A DNA stretch of 64,000 nucleotides, taken from contig NZ_CP136910.1 in the NCBI RefSeq assembly GCF_033100115.1, positions 3,186,001 to 3,250,000 on the forward strand. Reading direction: 5' to 3'. Each line of letters begins with the position of its first letter. Positions within the stretch are counted from its first letter, which is position 1. The translations under genes were made by a program, and so were the position numbers. Positions 44,967-54,667 of the stretch are shown here, piece by piece. The DNA is from Anaerocolumna sp. AGMB13020 (lineage in GTDB: Bacteria; Bacillota; Clostridia; Lachnospirales; Lachnospiraceae). The notes under the pieces were generated by a model. That model searched no databases. It was not told the DNA's origin and saw only the letters and a program-made list of their open reading frames with translations.

Positions 44967-45198
44967 GAAGCTTAAAAAAAGAAAAGAAGAAAAGAGTCGA
45001 TTTATGTAATATATACAACGTAATATGTAGAATAATATACTATTATAAAAAAATATTATGCAAAACATCTATATATTTAATTTTCAAATCTAAAAATAAA
45101 TACAAAAACACATATTATGCGACAGGATACAAAAAAATAAATTGAAATATGCACAAACTGGTGATACAATAACTAATATAACTTTAAGGGGGTTAACT

Positions 45199-47127
45199 AT
45201 GTTTAAGAGCAGCAGGAGATTACAGAGACCAATCCTGATACAGAGAATGTTGGATTGGGATTTTGAGAACGAGTTTATCGGCAGTGATGACACGGACCAA
45301 AATGATATGTACCATAGCTACAGAAAATACTTTACTCAGTTCCGTAATGATTTTGACAATGTAAAATCCATTTCCGGGCAGCTGGAAGGCGTAGTGGAAG
45401 AAATCGTTGACACCTCTTTAAGTGTTAGACATTCCTCAGAATACATAGCGCAAGGAGCACAATCTCAGGCAGATGATGTGGGGAGATGCATGGGTGTTGC
45501 TGATCATCTGGCAGACAAGATTAATGAGATGGATATGAAGTCCAAGGAATTAATAGGACTTGCCTATGATATGAGTGAAGTAAACGCAGAAGGAAAAGAA
45601 GCTATTCATAATCTATCCGTCAACCAGGAAAAGAACGAGAAGGTCATGACGGAAATTACGGATGCTATCTATACTCTTTTGAATAAAACCAAGAACATAA
45701 CAGAAATAACGAAAGTACTATATAGCATTGCCTCCCAGACCAATCTGCTTGCCTTGAATGCTTCCATAGAAGCTGCCAGAGCCGGAGAAGCAGGCAAGGG
45801 TTTTGCGGTGGTAGCAGAAGAAGTCCGGAAGCTGTCTGAGGAAAGCAGACAGGCCAGTGAGAATATCAGCAGATCACTTTCAGATATTACAGGCCAGTTG
45901 GATAACCTTAGAGGAGTGATGGATTCTTCTACTGTAATTTTCACAGAGCAGAATCATGCTGTGAGCAAGGTAATTAAATCCGTGGAGCAGGTGAATGATA
46001 CTGCGGATATATTCATAAAGAGACAGAAGGATTTCAATGAAGAAGTCAGTCTGCTGACCAGGGAAAAGACTACTCTTATTGAGGCATTGGGCAGCATCGC
46101 AGCTGTTGTTGAAGAGTCCTCTGCAACAACGGAGGAAGTCGCTTCCTTAACGATAAGCCAGAACAGTATGGCTGATATCCTTGTTAAGATGACCAGAGAG
46201 TTGTGTGATAAGGTATCTTACATAGAAAAGAATTCGGATTCCATTAAGACCTCCCTGGTGGTAAAGAGGAAGAAAAAGGTAGCTCTTATTTGGGATCTGG
46301 ATGATCCTTTCTGGGAGCCGGCAGCAAAAGAAGCACAAAAGACCGCCAAAGTACTTAATATGGAGGTCGAGATTTATGCGCCCAAGTCCAGAGGTGAACA
46401 AGGGACGAAAGAAATGGTTGATATTCTTAAGAATATTTCTATTAACAGCTTTGATGGAATCGCGATTTCACCCATTGAGGATGAAGCAGTTGCCAGAGAG
46501 CTTCGGAATCTGTCAGGGAAAGGTGTCAAAATTATCTTTATCCAGTCTCCCGTTAAAGGGATTTCTCACGAAGCTATTATTGGTACCAACACTCTGCAAT
46601 GCGGCCGCAGTGCAGGCATGATCGTAAAACAGCTCTTAGATGGCAGAGGAGATGTTGTAATTGGAATGTGGACGGACTATAAACTAGCGGCAATTGAAGA
46701 AAGAGCTGAAGGTTTTATAAAAGAAGTTACAGAGAATTCCGAAATATCTGTACACCAGGTTGGCGTTGTTGGGGAACCCTCCAAAGAAGAAGCAGAAAGA
46801 GTAATTACCAAGATGTTAAAGGATTATCCGGATACCAGGTTATTCTTCTCAACCAATGTGGGTTGGGGACTGGCCTATGCTAGATATGTAGAGAGCCATG
46901 GTCTGGATATCAAAGTGGTAACCATAGACTTTACAAAAGAAGTAGCCGCACATATGAAAAAAGGAAGTATTAAAGCAGCGGTGGCCCAAAGGCCTTTTGT
47001 ATGGGGAAGTGTTCCATTGGAACTATTCGTGGATATCTTCGCAGGCAAAGAGGTGAAGAAGGTTACGGATACCGGCACCTATGAAGTAAATGCCAATAAC
47101 CTTAAGATTTTTGAACAGAGATTTTAA
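45199..47127 (+). CDS. Soluble methyl-accepting chemotaxis protein fused to a sugar-binding-type PBP domain
   Basis: 642 residues from ATG 45199 with SD AAGGGGG. No membrane segment or signal peptide. Residues about 30-370 are a methyl-accepting signalling domain with the conserved tip [50 protein letters not shown]. From about 375 to the end ([27 protein letters not shown]) it reads as a type I periplasmic-binding-protein (Peripla_BP_4) fold. A cytosolic chemoreceptor whose ligand domain is C-terminal to the signalling tip is an inverted order; it probably senses an internal sugar or metabolite. Confidence 0.85.
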   Translation: MFKSSRRLQRPILIQRMLDWDFENEFIGSDDTDQNDMYHSYRKYFTQFRNDFDNVKSISGQLEGVVEEIVDTSLSVRHSSEYIAQGAQSQADDVGRCMGVADHLADKINEMDMKSKELIGLAYDMSEVNAEGKEAIHNLSVNQEKNEKVMTEITDAIYTLLNKTKNITEITKVLYSIASQTNLLALNASIEAARAGEAGKGFAVVAEEVRKLSEESRQASENISRSLSDITGQLDNLRGVMDSSTVIFTEQNHAVSKVIKSVEQVNDTADIFIKRQKDFNEEVSLLTREKTTLIEALGSIAAVVEESSATTEEVASLTISQNSMADILVKMTRELCDKVSYIEKNSDSIKTSLVVKRKKKVALIWDLDDPFWEPAAKEAQKTAKVLNMEVEIYAPKSRGEQGTKEMVDILKNISINSFDGIAISPIEDEAVARELRNLSGKGVKIIFIQSPVKGISHEAIIGTNTLQCGRSAGMIVKQLLDGRGDVVIGMWTDYKLAAIEERAEGFIKEVTENSEISVHQVGVVGEPSKEEAERVITKMLKDYPDTRLFFSTNVGWGLAYARYVESHGLDIKVVTIDFTKEVAAHMKKGSIKAAVAQRPFVWGSVPLELFVDIFAGKEVKKVTDTGTYEVNANNLKIFEQRF

Positions 47128-47813
47128 TTAAAAAAGAATATAAATCATATAGATGCTCTCCTTGTAACAAACAGTTAAAAGAAATTACTATAAAGTGGAT
47201 TCTTAAATAACTTTATCGTTTTCATTAATTGTATGTTACAGGGTGGAGCATTTTTTGCTTTACGATAGAAAGTGATTTAACAGCTGGTATAACGCCGCAG
47301 AAATTTCAGGTTATTCATGCCGCTATTAACATTAGCGGTGTCTTGGAAAGGCACAGTATAGGTTCTGCAAAGCTGTTGCCCGTAATCCTCAGGCATTTAT
47401 GTAAGGGAAGAACAGGAACCAATACTATTTGTAATTGACAGAAAAGCAATGATTAACAGTGGATTTACAGCACACACACGAACATATATTCGAAAAAACT
47501 CGACTTAAAAATGATTCTATGCTATAATACTATCCAATCAATGCCAGAAAAAATAAATTAGTTGATTCTACAAAACCATATTTTACAGGATAGTTTCAAA
47601 AAATTTAAAGTTAATGCAATAGAATCTTAAACTTTCCTTCCTTTTATTTCATAGTTTTGTCTATATTACTGTGCTATAATGTACAAAGCAGTATTTTAGC
47701 CGTAAACTGTTCCAGGCAGCTTTGAGGCTGTCAAATGCAATCAGCGAAAGGCAGTATCCTGTTTGGAAGAATGAAAGAAAGAGAAGCAAATTCACAATAA
47801 ATGAGGTGTCACT
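47128..47813. other. 686-bp region without a clear gene
   Basis: AT-rich. A 69-codon frame at 47229-47438 and its neighbours in other frames show no family and no SD. A small hairpin CCGCTA...TTAGCGG lies at about 47321-47338. A TATAAT at about 47673 is a candidate -10 for the sbcD-like gene, leaving a ~130-nt untranslated leader. Confidence 0.5.
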
Positions 47814-48884
47814 ATGAAATTCATCCATATAGCAGATGTGCATCTGGGGGCAGCCCCCGACAGGGGATATCCCTGGAGTCAGAAAAGAGAGAAGGATATT
47901 TGGGAAAGCTTTCATCGTATAACAGAGCTGTGTGAGATGGAAGAGCTGGAGCTGTTACTGATAGCAGGAGATTTTTTTCACAAGCAGCCGTTGCTAAGAG
48001 AGCTAAAGGAAGCGGCTTATACGTTGGGGAGATTGACTCATACCCAGGTAGTGCTGATAGCAGGAAACCATGATTATATTAGTGAACGATCTCCGTATAC
48101 AGACTTTATCTGGCCTGCTAATGTGCATATGCTTAAGAATAAGGAGATGGACAGCATCTTCCTGGAGGATATCAACACAGAGGTTTATGGGTTGAGTTAT
48201 CACGCAAGGGAAATCAGAGAGCCTTTGTATGATCGCATAAGTCCCGGATGTCCGGAGCGGATTAATATTCTGCTGGCTCATGGAGGGACACCGGATAACA
48301 TACCCTTTGATAAGAATACCTTAATGCATTCAGGATTTGATTATATAGCGCTTGGGCATATTCATAAACCTCAGTATCTGGCAGAAAACATGGCATATTC
48401 CGGCTCCCTGGAGCCAATGGATAAGAATGAGACCGGCGAAAGAGGTTATATCAGAGGAGAGATTATTAAGGAAGAAGAGGCAGGAAACCTTATTTCAGCG
48501 TTTATACCTCATGCAGCCTGTAGCTACCATAAAATAACAATACCCGTTCAGACTGGTTTTACCAACGGGGAAATTCGTGAAAAAATAAAAGAAATGATAA
48601 AGGCCAAAGGTGAAAATCACATATACCAGTTCCACCTTGCGGGGAAAAGGGACAGAGATACGGTTTATGACATAGAAGGGCTGACTTCCCTTGGAAATAT
48701 TCTGGAGATAGTGGATGGCACGCTTCCGGATTATAATTTTTCGGCACTGAAGGCGGAAAATGAAGATAACATTATAGGCCTTTACATTAAGGCTATCGAA
48801 GAAGGCGGGTTTGCCAAAGAGCTGGGAGAAAAAGCCCTTTATTATGGTATGGAAGCCCTTTTGGAAGCCAAGAATTACAAATAA
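47814..48884 (+). CDS. Metallophosphoesterase/DNA exonuclease, SbcD/YhaO type
   Basis: 356 residues. Calcineurin-like motifs: IADVHLGA, LLIAGDFFHKQP, LIAGNHDY and LALGHIHKPQY carry the metal ligands. The C-terminal domain matches the cap found in YhaO/SbcD nucleases. The AAA ATPase gene follows after 12 nt, the usual YhaO-YhaN (Mre11-Rad50-like) arrangement in Firmicutes. Likely role: processing DNA ends. SD AATGAGGTG. Confidence 0.85.
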   Translation: MKFIHIADVHLGAAPDRGYPWSQKREKDIWESFHRITELCEMEELELLLIAGDFFHKQPLLRELKEAAYTLGRLTHTQVVLIAGNHDYISERSPYTDFIWPANVHMLKNKEMDSIFLEDINTEVYGLSYHAREIREPLYDRISPGCPERINILLAHGGTPDNIPFDKNTLMHSGFDYIALGHIHKPQYLAENMAYSGSLEPMDKNETGERGYIRGEIIKEEEAGNLISAFIPHAACSYHKITIPVQTGFTNGEIREKIKEMIKAKGENHIYQFHLAGKRDRDTVYDIEGLTSLGNILEIVDGTLPDYNFSALKAENEDNIIGLYIKAIEEGGFAKELGEKALYYGMEALLEAKNYK

Positions 48885-48896
48885 GGAGAAAAACAC

Positions 48897-51038
48897 TTGG
48901 AATTCAGAGAACTTAAAATAACGGATTTCGGAAAATTCCATCAGAAGAATATATCCTTAAAGGAAGGCATCAATCTGATTTACGGAGAAAATGAAGCGGG
49001 TAAGTCTACCCTTCATGGATTTCTAAGAGGAATGCTCTTCGGCATAGACAAACTCAGAGGAAGGGCCTCCAAAGAAGATATCTATACCAGATTCCAGCCT
49101 TGGGAGAATCCCTCCCTCTACAGAGGAAGTCTGGATTTTTCTGTTGAAGAGAAGAATTATCGTATCATCCGGAATTTTGATAAAAATAATAAAAGTACTT
49201 CTTTTCTGGATTTGGACACCGGAAGAGAATTAGAGCCCATATATATACAGGAGCTTCTCGGCGGTCTTACTGAATCCGGCTATGTGAATACCATCAGCAT
49301 AGAACAGCAAAAGATCCGAACAGGAGCAGAACTGGCAGGAGAGGTAAGAAATTATATCACGAACCTTTCCCTTACGAAGAATAACGAAGTGGATGTCAAC
49401 AAAGCCCTGACATTCTTACACAACAAAAAGAGGGAGCTGGAGGGGAAAAGACCCCTGCAGGAACTAAAAGACGTAAAACGAAAGATCGAACAGGCCTTGG
49501 CAATGGAGCAGAAGGCGGATAGCCTGATGAACCAGTTGAATACAATAACAAAAACACTGTCACAGGCAGAAGCCAGATGCTTAAGCCTTGAAAGTAAAGG
49601 AACGGCTGCTGAGAGTACTCTGAATTATGAAAGCCTCCTGCTTAAAATACCTTTGTTAAGAGATAAGATTGGGGATTACGAAAGCAATAAGCTGCAGATG
49701 AAAGAACTGGAGGAAACCCTGCAGGCCTTAAAGCAGGAGTTTACCATGGGACCCCAGGCTGGTAGCAGGGAGCTAAAAGAAGGGCTGGATACTTTAAAAG
49801 TTTACCGGAAGGAAAAAGAAAGCCTGGAGAATGAGAAGAGCAGTCTTTTAAAAGAGGCCTCCCACGAAAAGAGAGGGAAAGGTATTAAGGGAATACTGGC
49901 AGCAGGATTAGGAGTCATTGGTCTGGGTTTATCTTTCTTAGGAGCAGTAAAGTTAAGCCAACACCCAATGATAGACAATCTGCTTTTTGCAGTTGGAACA
50001 GCACTGCTTCTTTCAGGAGCAGCAGTAGGTATCTTATATACCTTTGGTTTGGGGAAACATAAGAAATATACAGGCAAGCGTCTTGTACAAATAGAGCATG
50101 ACTTGATAAAAAGCAACAAAAAAAGCGAAGAACTTCTGAAAAAATATGGAGTACGGGAAGAGAATGATTTATCAGGTCTATATGAAAAGTCACTAAAGAG
50201 GGAAATAGAAGGAAACTTTAAGGAAGAGCAGAAAAGGGAGTACATAAGACTGAAAACCCGTCTTGAAGAGAAGCAGGCAATAAGAAAAGCAGAGATACTC
50301 CAGTTAGCAAGGCAGTTCTCATTTTTCTGGAAAGAGGTTATGCTACAGGAGTATATCCCTAACAGCAAGGAACTGGATAGAATCATTGTATATTTAGAGG
50401 AGAAGCAAGGGGAAGTGCAAAGCGCGAAAGAAGAGGTTTATGGTGAGAGGGACCGGTTGAAGCTGCAATGTGAGCAGATTAAGTGGGAGCTTAATGCCTT
50501 TTCTGGCAAAGAGGAAGAACTCTTTCATTACCAGGAAAGGGAGAAAAGCTTAAAAGAAAAGGATGAAGAAATTCAGACGGAAATAAAGGCAGTAGCGGCT
50601 GCCATCAGTACAATCAGGATTTTATCACAGCAAATTCATGATTCATTTGGGAGCACCCTAAATCGTAAGATATCCGACTTAATAGCAGGAATAACAGATG
50701 AGAAATACCACCGGATAGTAATAGATGAGAATCTTGAAATGAAAGCAGAGATGAAGGAGGAATACAGGCCCTGGGACAAATTAAGTACCGGAACCATGGA
50801 GCAGTTTTTGCTAGCGCTAAGATTAAGTGTCTCTGATATCATGTATCAGAAGGGACTTCCCCTTCTCTTGGATGACTGTTTTGCCTATTATGACGATAAG
50901 AGAACCCGTAAAGCCCTCGAATATCTTGGGAAAAGCGGCAGGCAAATACTTCTTTTCACCTGTCATAACAGGGAACGGGAGATTCTGGAGAGCATTGGGA
51001 TACCGTTTCATTATATTGACCTGGGAAGTTACAATTAA
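48897..51038 (+). CDS. AAA-family ATPase, YhaN/Rad50-like partner of the exonuclease
   Basis: 713 residues from TTG with SD AAGGAG. Walker A GENEAGKSTLHG at about 30, a long coiled coil broken by a hydrophobic hairpin (about 330-380, with AGLGVIGLGLSFLGAV and LLSGAAVGILYTFG), and a C-terminal half with LSTGTMEQFLLALRLS signature and LPLLLDDCFAYYD Walker B. The two membrane-like helices in the coiled coil are seen in YhaN-type proteins and suggest membrane contact. Confidence 0.85.
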   Translation: MEFRELKITDFGKFHQKNISLKEGINLIYGENEAGKSTLHGFLRGMLFGIDKLRGRASKEDIYTRFQPWENPSLYRGSLDFSVEEKNYRIIRNFDKNNKSTSFLDLDTGRELEPIYIQELLGGLTESGYVNTISIEQQKIRTGAELAGEVRNYITNLSLTKNNEVDVNKALTFLHNKKRELEGKRPLQELKDVKRKIEQALAMEQKADSLMNQLNTITKTLSQAEARCLSLESKGTAAESTLNYESLLLKIPLLRDKIGDYESNKLQMKELEETLQALKQEFTMGPQAGSRELKEGLDTLKVYRKEKESLENEKSSLLKEASHEKRGKGIKGILAAGLGVIGLGLSFLGAVKLSQHPMIDNLLFAVGTALLLSGAAVGILYTFGLGKHKKYTGKRLVQIEHDLIKSNKKSEELLKKYGVREENDLSGLYEKSLKREIEGNFKEEQKREYIRLKTRLEEKQAIRKAEILQLARQFSFFWKEVMLQEYIPNSKELDRIIVYLEEKQGEVQSAKEEVYGERDRLKLQCEQIKWELNAFSGKEEELFHYQEREKSLKEKDEEIQTEIKAVAAAISTIRILSQQIHDSFGSTLNRKISDLIAGITDEKYHRIVIDENLEMKAEMKEEYRPWDKLSTGTMEQFLLALRLSVSDIMYQKGLPLLLDDCFAYYDDKRTRKALEYLGKSGRQILLFTCHNREREILESIGIPFHYIDLGSYN

Positions 51039-51193
51039 AAATTCCTGTGACATTTTCGCTTTTGTAGCGGGATATAAATATTTACAACCTGGCCATCAGA
51101 GTTTGCGTTAACGGGTAATGTTATTGTGAATCGCGTAAATTTGTACCTGCAGTTTAAAGCATTGCAGGTCCCTAGAAAGGTATGGTTATTGCT

Positions 51194-53497
51194 ATGGCAA
51201 CAAATAAAAAGCAGAAGAAAAAAAAGAATAAACGCTTAAGACAGAAGATCAGGCTGATACTGTTATCAGTATTTTTGGTGTTTTCTCTTCTTTTCCTTGC
51301 GGGATGCCTGTATTTTGACTACCGCTACGGAGATGATTTTGTGGAATATCAAAAACAGGCCAACGAGCTGGTAAGCAACTCGACTCCGGAAACCTTCAGA
51401 CAGATGGAGACCAGCCTTGTCTATGACACCAACAAGAAACTTTTATCTGTATTAAAAGGTGAAAAGGATGTTTATTACCTGGAATATAAAGAAATACCCC
51501 AGCTTGTAGTTCAGGCCATGATCTCCATTGAAGATAAAAAATTCTTAGAGCATGGAGGTGTTGATTTAAATGCCAATATCCGTGCTGCTCTGGCGTTGAT
51601 TAAACATAGGGGTAAGATAACCCAGGGAGCCAGCACCATTACCCAGCAGTTGGCCAGAGGTATTTTCTTAAGCAATGAAGTAAGTTATGAAAGAAAATTA
51701 AAAGAGATATTTATTGCGGTAGACCTGGAGAAGAAATACAGTAAGAAGCAGATCATGGAATTCTATCTCAATAATATTTATTTTGCTAACGGTTATTATG
51801 GTATTCAGGCGGCCAGTAAAGGTTATTTCAATAAAAATGTAGATAAGCTGAGCTTATCCCAGATTGCATTCCTTTGTGCGATACCAAATAACCCTACTTT
51901 ATATGACCCCCTGGATTATCCGGAAAACACCACAAAGAGAAGGGATAGAATCCTTCTCCAGATGTACAGGGATGGTCAGATCAGCAAGGCTGAATATGAT
52001 GAAGCAGTAGCAGAAAAAATGAAGATAAAAACCAAGAAGGTTGATAAGAATAATTACGTTGAAACTTATGTCTTCTATACTGCAACACGAGCATTAATGG
52101 AAGCAGAAGGTTTTGTGTTTCGCACGGAATTTGACAGCGATGCTGACAAGGAAGAGTACGATAAGGAATACAACGAGACCTATACCAAGTATCAGAAATC
52201 TCTTTATTACGGAGGTTACAGAATCTATACCTCCATTGATATGGAAAAACAGGAAGCACTACAACAAGCGGTAGATACCACCCTGACTGACTTTACAGAG
52301 AAAAACAAGGACGGTACTTATGAATTTCAGGGAGCAGCGGTATCCATTGATAATGAAACCGGTAAGGTAGTTGCAATAGTAGGCGGCAGATATCAGGAGT
52401 CACAGGGTTATACCCTTAACAGGGCTTATCAGAGCTTCCGTCAGCCGGGTAGTTCCATCAAGCCGCTTATTGTATACACACCTTCCTTTGAGAATGGTTA
52501 CTATCCTGACAATGTGGTGAATGACCATAAATTCAAAGGAGGACCTTCCAATGCAGATGGTAAGTATCTTGGAAAGATATCTGTTCGAACAGCGGTAGAA
52601 AAATCTAAGAATACCATTGCCTGGCAGCTTTTTGAAGAGCTTACACCGAAGGTGGGGTTATCTTATCTCCTCCATATGAATTTCGCTAAGATTGATAAGA
52701 ATGACTATTACCCGGCAGCTTCACTGGGAGGTTTTACCTATGGCGTCAGTCCTCTTGAAATAACCTCTGCTTATGCGGCTTTGGAAAATGACGGCGTATA
52801 CAGAGCACCTACTTGTATTCTTACCATAAAGGATTCAGAGGGCAATGTAATAGTAGAGAATAAAACAGCAAAGAAGCAGGTATACAGTGAAAATGCCGCT
52901 AGAATAATGACGGATGTAATGACGGGTGTTATAAAGAACGGTACCGGCAGAGGTCTTGGACTTGATAATATGATAAGTGCCGGTAAGACAGGTACTACAA
53001 ACGATAAGAAAGACGGCTGGTTCGTAGGATATACACCCTATTACACAACGGGAGTCTGGGTTGGTTATGATATCCCCAAGTCCACCAGCAGTTTATCAGG
53101 AGCAAGCTATCCCGGAACAATCTGGAAAACATACATGAATGTTATCCATAAGGGCTTGGAGAATATTTCCTTCCCTGCTTATACAGATAATAGAACCGAT
53201 GCAGAGAAAGCGGAAGATCAGGGAATCACCCCAACGCCAACCCCAACGGATACCCCAACACCAACTCCAACGGATACCCCGACCCCAACCCCAACAGATA
53301 CCCCGACTCCCACACCGGAAGATCCTGATGACTGGGAAGATGGCTGGGAGGAGCCGGGAGTGACAGAGGAACCCACCAATCCGGACACTACCCAAGGTGG
53401 TGAAGAGGACGGAAACGGCAGTGATGGCGGGCAGAATAACAGCGGTGAGAATGGAGATGAGGAAAGCGGTACCGGGGATGGAGAAACCATACCCTAA
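51194..53497 (+). CDS. Class A penicillin-binding protein (PBP1A-like) with Thr-Pro repeat tail
   Basis: 767 residues. One N-terminal membrane helix (LILLSVFLVFSLLFLAGC), glycosyltransferase GT51 (EDKKFLEHGGVDLNANIRA; QGASTITQQLARG) and transpeptidase motifs SSIK (QPGSSIKPL), SKN-type (KSKNTIAW) and KTGTT. The tail has about five TPTP.TD repeats, then an acidic Gly/Glu/Asn-rich end, a likely wall-spanning spacer. The ATG at 51194 is 13 nt from AGAAAGG; the in-frame ATG at 51182 is only 1 nt away from it, so the start is not certain. Confidence 0.9.
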   Translation: MATNKKQKKKKNKRLRQKIRLILLSVFLVFSLLFLAGCLYFDYRYGDDFVEYQKQANELVSNSTPETFRQMETSLVYDTNKKLLSVLKGEKDVYYLEYKEIPQLVVQAMISIEDKKFLEHGGVDLNANIRAALALIKHRGKITQGASTITQQLARGIFLSNEVSYERKLKEIFIAVDLEKKYSKKQIMEFYLNNIYFANGYYGIQAASKGYFNKNVDKLSLSQIAFLCAIPNNPTLYDPLDYPENTTKRRDRILLQMYRDGQISKAEYDEAVAEKMKIKTKKVDKNNYVETYVFYTATRALMEAEGFVFRTEFDSDADKEEYDKEYNETYTKYQKSLYYGGYRIYTSIDMEKQEALQQAVDTTLTDFTEKNKDGTYEFQGAAVSIDNETGKVVAIVGGRYQESQGYTLNRAYQSFRQPGSSIKPLIVYTPSFENGYYPDNVVNDHKFKGGPSNADGKYLGKISVRTAVEKSKNTIAWQLFEELTPKVGLSYLLHMNFAKIDKNDYYPAASLGGFTYGVSPLEITSAYAALENDGVYRAPTCILTIKDSEGNVIVENKTAKKQVYSENAARIMTDVMTGVIKNGTGRGLGLDNMISAGKTGTTNDKKDGWFVGYTPYYTTGVWVGYDIPKSTSSLSGASYPGTIWKTYMNVIHKGLENISFPAYTDNRTDAEKAEDQGITPTPTPTDTPTPTPTDTPTPTPTDTPTPTPEDPDDWEDGWEEPGVTEEPTNPDTTQGGEEDGNGSDGGQNNSGENGDEESGTGDGETIP
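53225..53317 (+). repeat. In-frame tandem repeat encoding (TPTPTD) units
   Basis: Imperfect ~24-nt direct repeats (CCAACGCCAACCCCAACGGATA-like) within the PBP gene give Thr-Pro-Thr-Pro-Thr-Asp units. Prone to slippage, so the copy number may vary between strains. Confidence 0.75.
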
Positions 53498-53530
53498 ATA
53501 AAATTTCTTAAAAATTCCTGAGTATCAGTA

Positions 53531-53561
53531 TTGACTCTATTGTAACAGCAGGGTTTATACT
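53531..53561 (+). promoter_or_regulatory. MerR-type promoter with 19-bp spacer
   Basis: TTGACT (53531-53536) and TATACT (53556-53561) with a 19-bp spacer containing the imperfect dyad CTATTGTAACAGCAG. A perfect palindrome ATTGGGGCCCCAAT follows at 53568-53581, between promoter and SD. The MerR gene at 53633 is the likely regulator of its own promoter. Confidence 0.65.
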
Positions 53562-53632
53562 TATTTCATTGGGGCCCCAATAAAAATCTGAGTATTAAAT
53601 ATTAACTTATAAATACCCAGAAAGGAAAATGA

Positions 53633-54448
53633 ATGTTTAAAATAGGAGAATTCGCAAAATTAAACAGAGTGACCATAGCAACCTTAAGGCATTATGATGT
53701 TCTGAATCTGTTAAAGCCAGTGAAAACCGATGAACTGACCGGTTATCGCTATTACTCGGCGGAACAGATGACAATCCTTAATCGTATTTTGAATCTAAAG
53801 GATATGGGATTTTCCCTGGAGGAGATTCTGCTTATTGTAAAGGAAAACAAGGGAAAAGAGACTTTAAAGGAGCTTCTTGCTTTCAAGCAGTCTCAAATAC
53901 AGAACAATATTGAAAGAGAACAAGAACGTCTTAATCTGTTAAAAGGCTATATGGAATACCTGGATCAGGAGGGCACTACAATGGAATATGATGTTATCTT
54001 TAAGAAAACAGAAGAAATCAAGGTGGCAGGTTTAAGGGATATAATCCCTGATTATCCTGCGCAAGGACATTTGTGGGAAGAGCTGGTAAGTTATATTGAG
54101 AGCAACAAAGGAAAGATAATACCACCCTGTCTGGTAATTTATTATGATAACAAAGGGCTTGAGAATGCAGTGGATGCAGAAGTGCTGGAAGCCATCACCG
54201 GAGAGTTAAAGGGCAGTGACCGGATTAATGTACGAAACCTTGAATCTGTTTCGGCAGCCTGTGTTGTACACAAAGGTCCCTATAAGACGATAGGGCAAGC
54301 CTATAAGGCAGCTTCAGACTGGATTGAGGAAAACGGTTATGCCATAAACGGACCTCAGCGAGAGCTTTATTTAAAGGGTGAGTGGAACTCGGAAAATGAA
54401 GAAGAATATATAACGGAAATACAGATACCCGTTGAAAAGAATTCCTGA
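53633..54448 (+). CDS. MerR-family regulator with GyrI-like effector domain
   Basis: 271 residues. HTH IGEFAKLNRVTIATLRHYDVLNLLKP, YRYYSAEQM, a dimerisation helix to about 120, and a BmrR/GyrI-like domain (MEYDVIFKKTEEIKVAGLRDI to the end). Probably a sensor of hydrophobic or cationic drugs. No partner transporter adjoins it. Confidence 0.85.
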   Translation: MFKIGEFAKLNRVTIATLRHYDVLNLLKPVKTDELTGYRYYSAEQMTILNRILNLKDMGFSLEEILLIVKENKGKETLKELLAFKQSQIQNNIEREQERLNLLKGYMEYLDQEGTTMEYDVIFKKTEEIKVAGLRDIIPDYPAQGHLWEELVSYIESNKGKIIPPCLVIYYDNKGLENAVDAEVLEAITGELKGSDRINVRNLESVSAACVVHKGPYKTIGQAYKAASDWIEENGYAINGPQRELYLKGEWNSENEEEYITEIQIPVEKNS

Positions 54449-54636
54449 CGAAATACTTTGGTACTGAAAAGAAGAAAACTTTCAGCACTTAGGAGAGGGA
54501 GTATATAGTAACCTTATGGAATGCCATGTGTTCGGTCATAAAGTGAGACTGTCACAGGGCGAAGGTTCAGCCAGCTACAAAGATATAAGTGATTATCTGT
54601 TCTCAGCAGCAAGAAGTATAGTGAACATTGTCTTAT

Positions 54637-54664
54637 AAAGGGGGGGCTAAAGCAGCCCCCCTTA
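54637..54664. terminator. Terminator of prs, GC-rich hairpin
   Basis: GGGGGGCT (54641-54648) pairs with AGCCCCCC (54653-54660), 5-nt loop, between convergent genes. On the minus strand the tail is CTTTATAAG. Confidence 0.75.
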
Positions 54665-54667
54665 ATG

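Noticed and set aside
47229..47438. 69-codon frame before the nuclease pair
   Set aside because: No SD and no family resemblance; neighbouring frames are equally plausible.
53225..53317. CRISPR-like array
   Set aside because: The repeats are in frame, abut each other without unique spacers and encode a protein tail.
53218..53490. Minus-strand frame rich in Gly/Val repeats
   Set aside because: It is the reverse of the TPTPTD repeat of the penicillin-binding protein.
54449..54636. Small gene between the MerR gene and prs
   Set aside because: No start with SD and no domain; probably decayed sequence.
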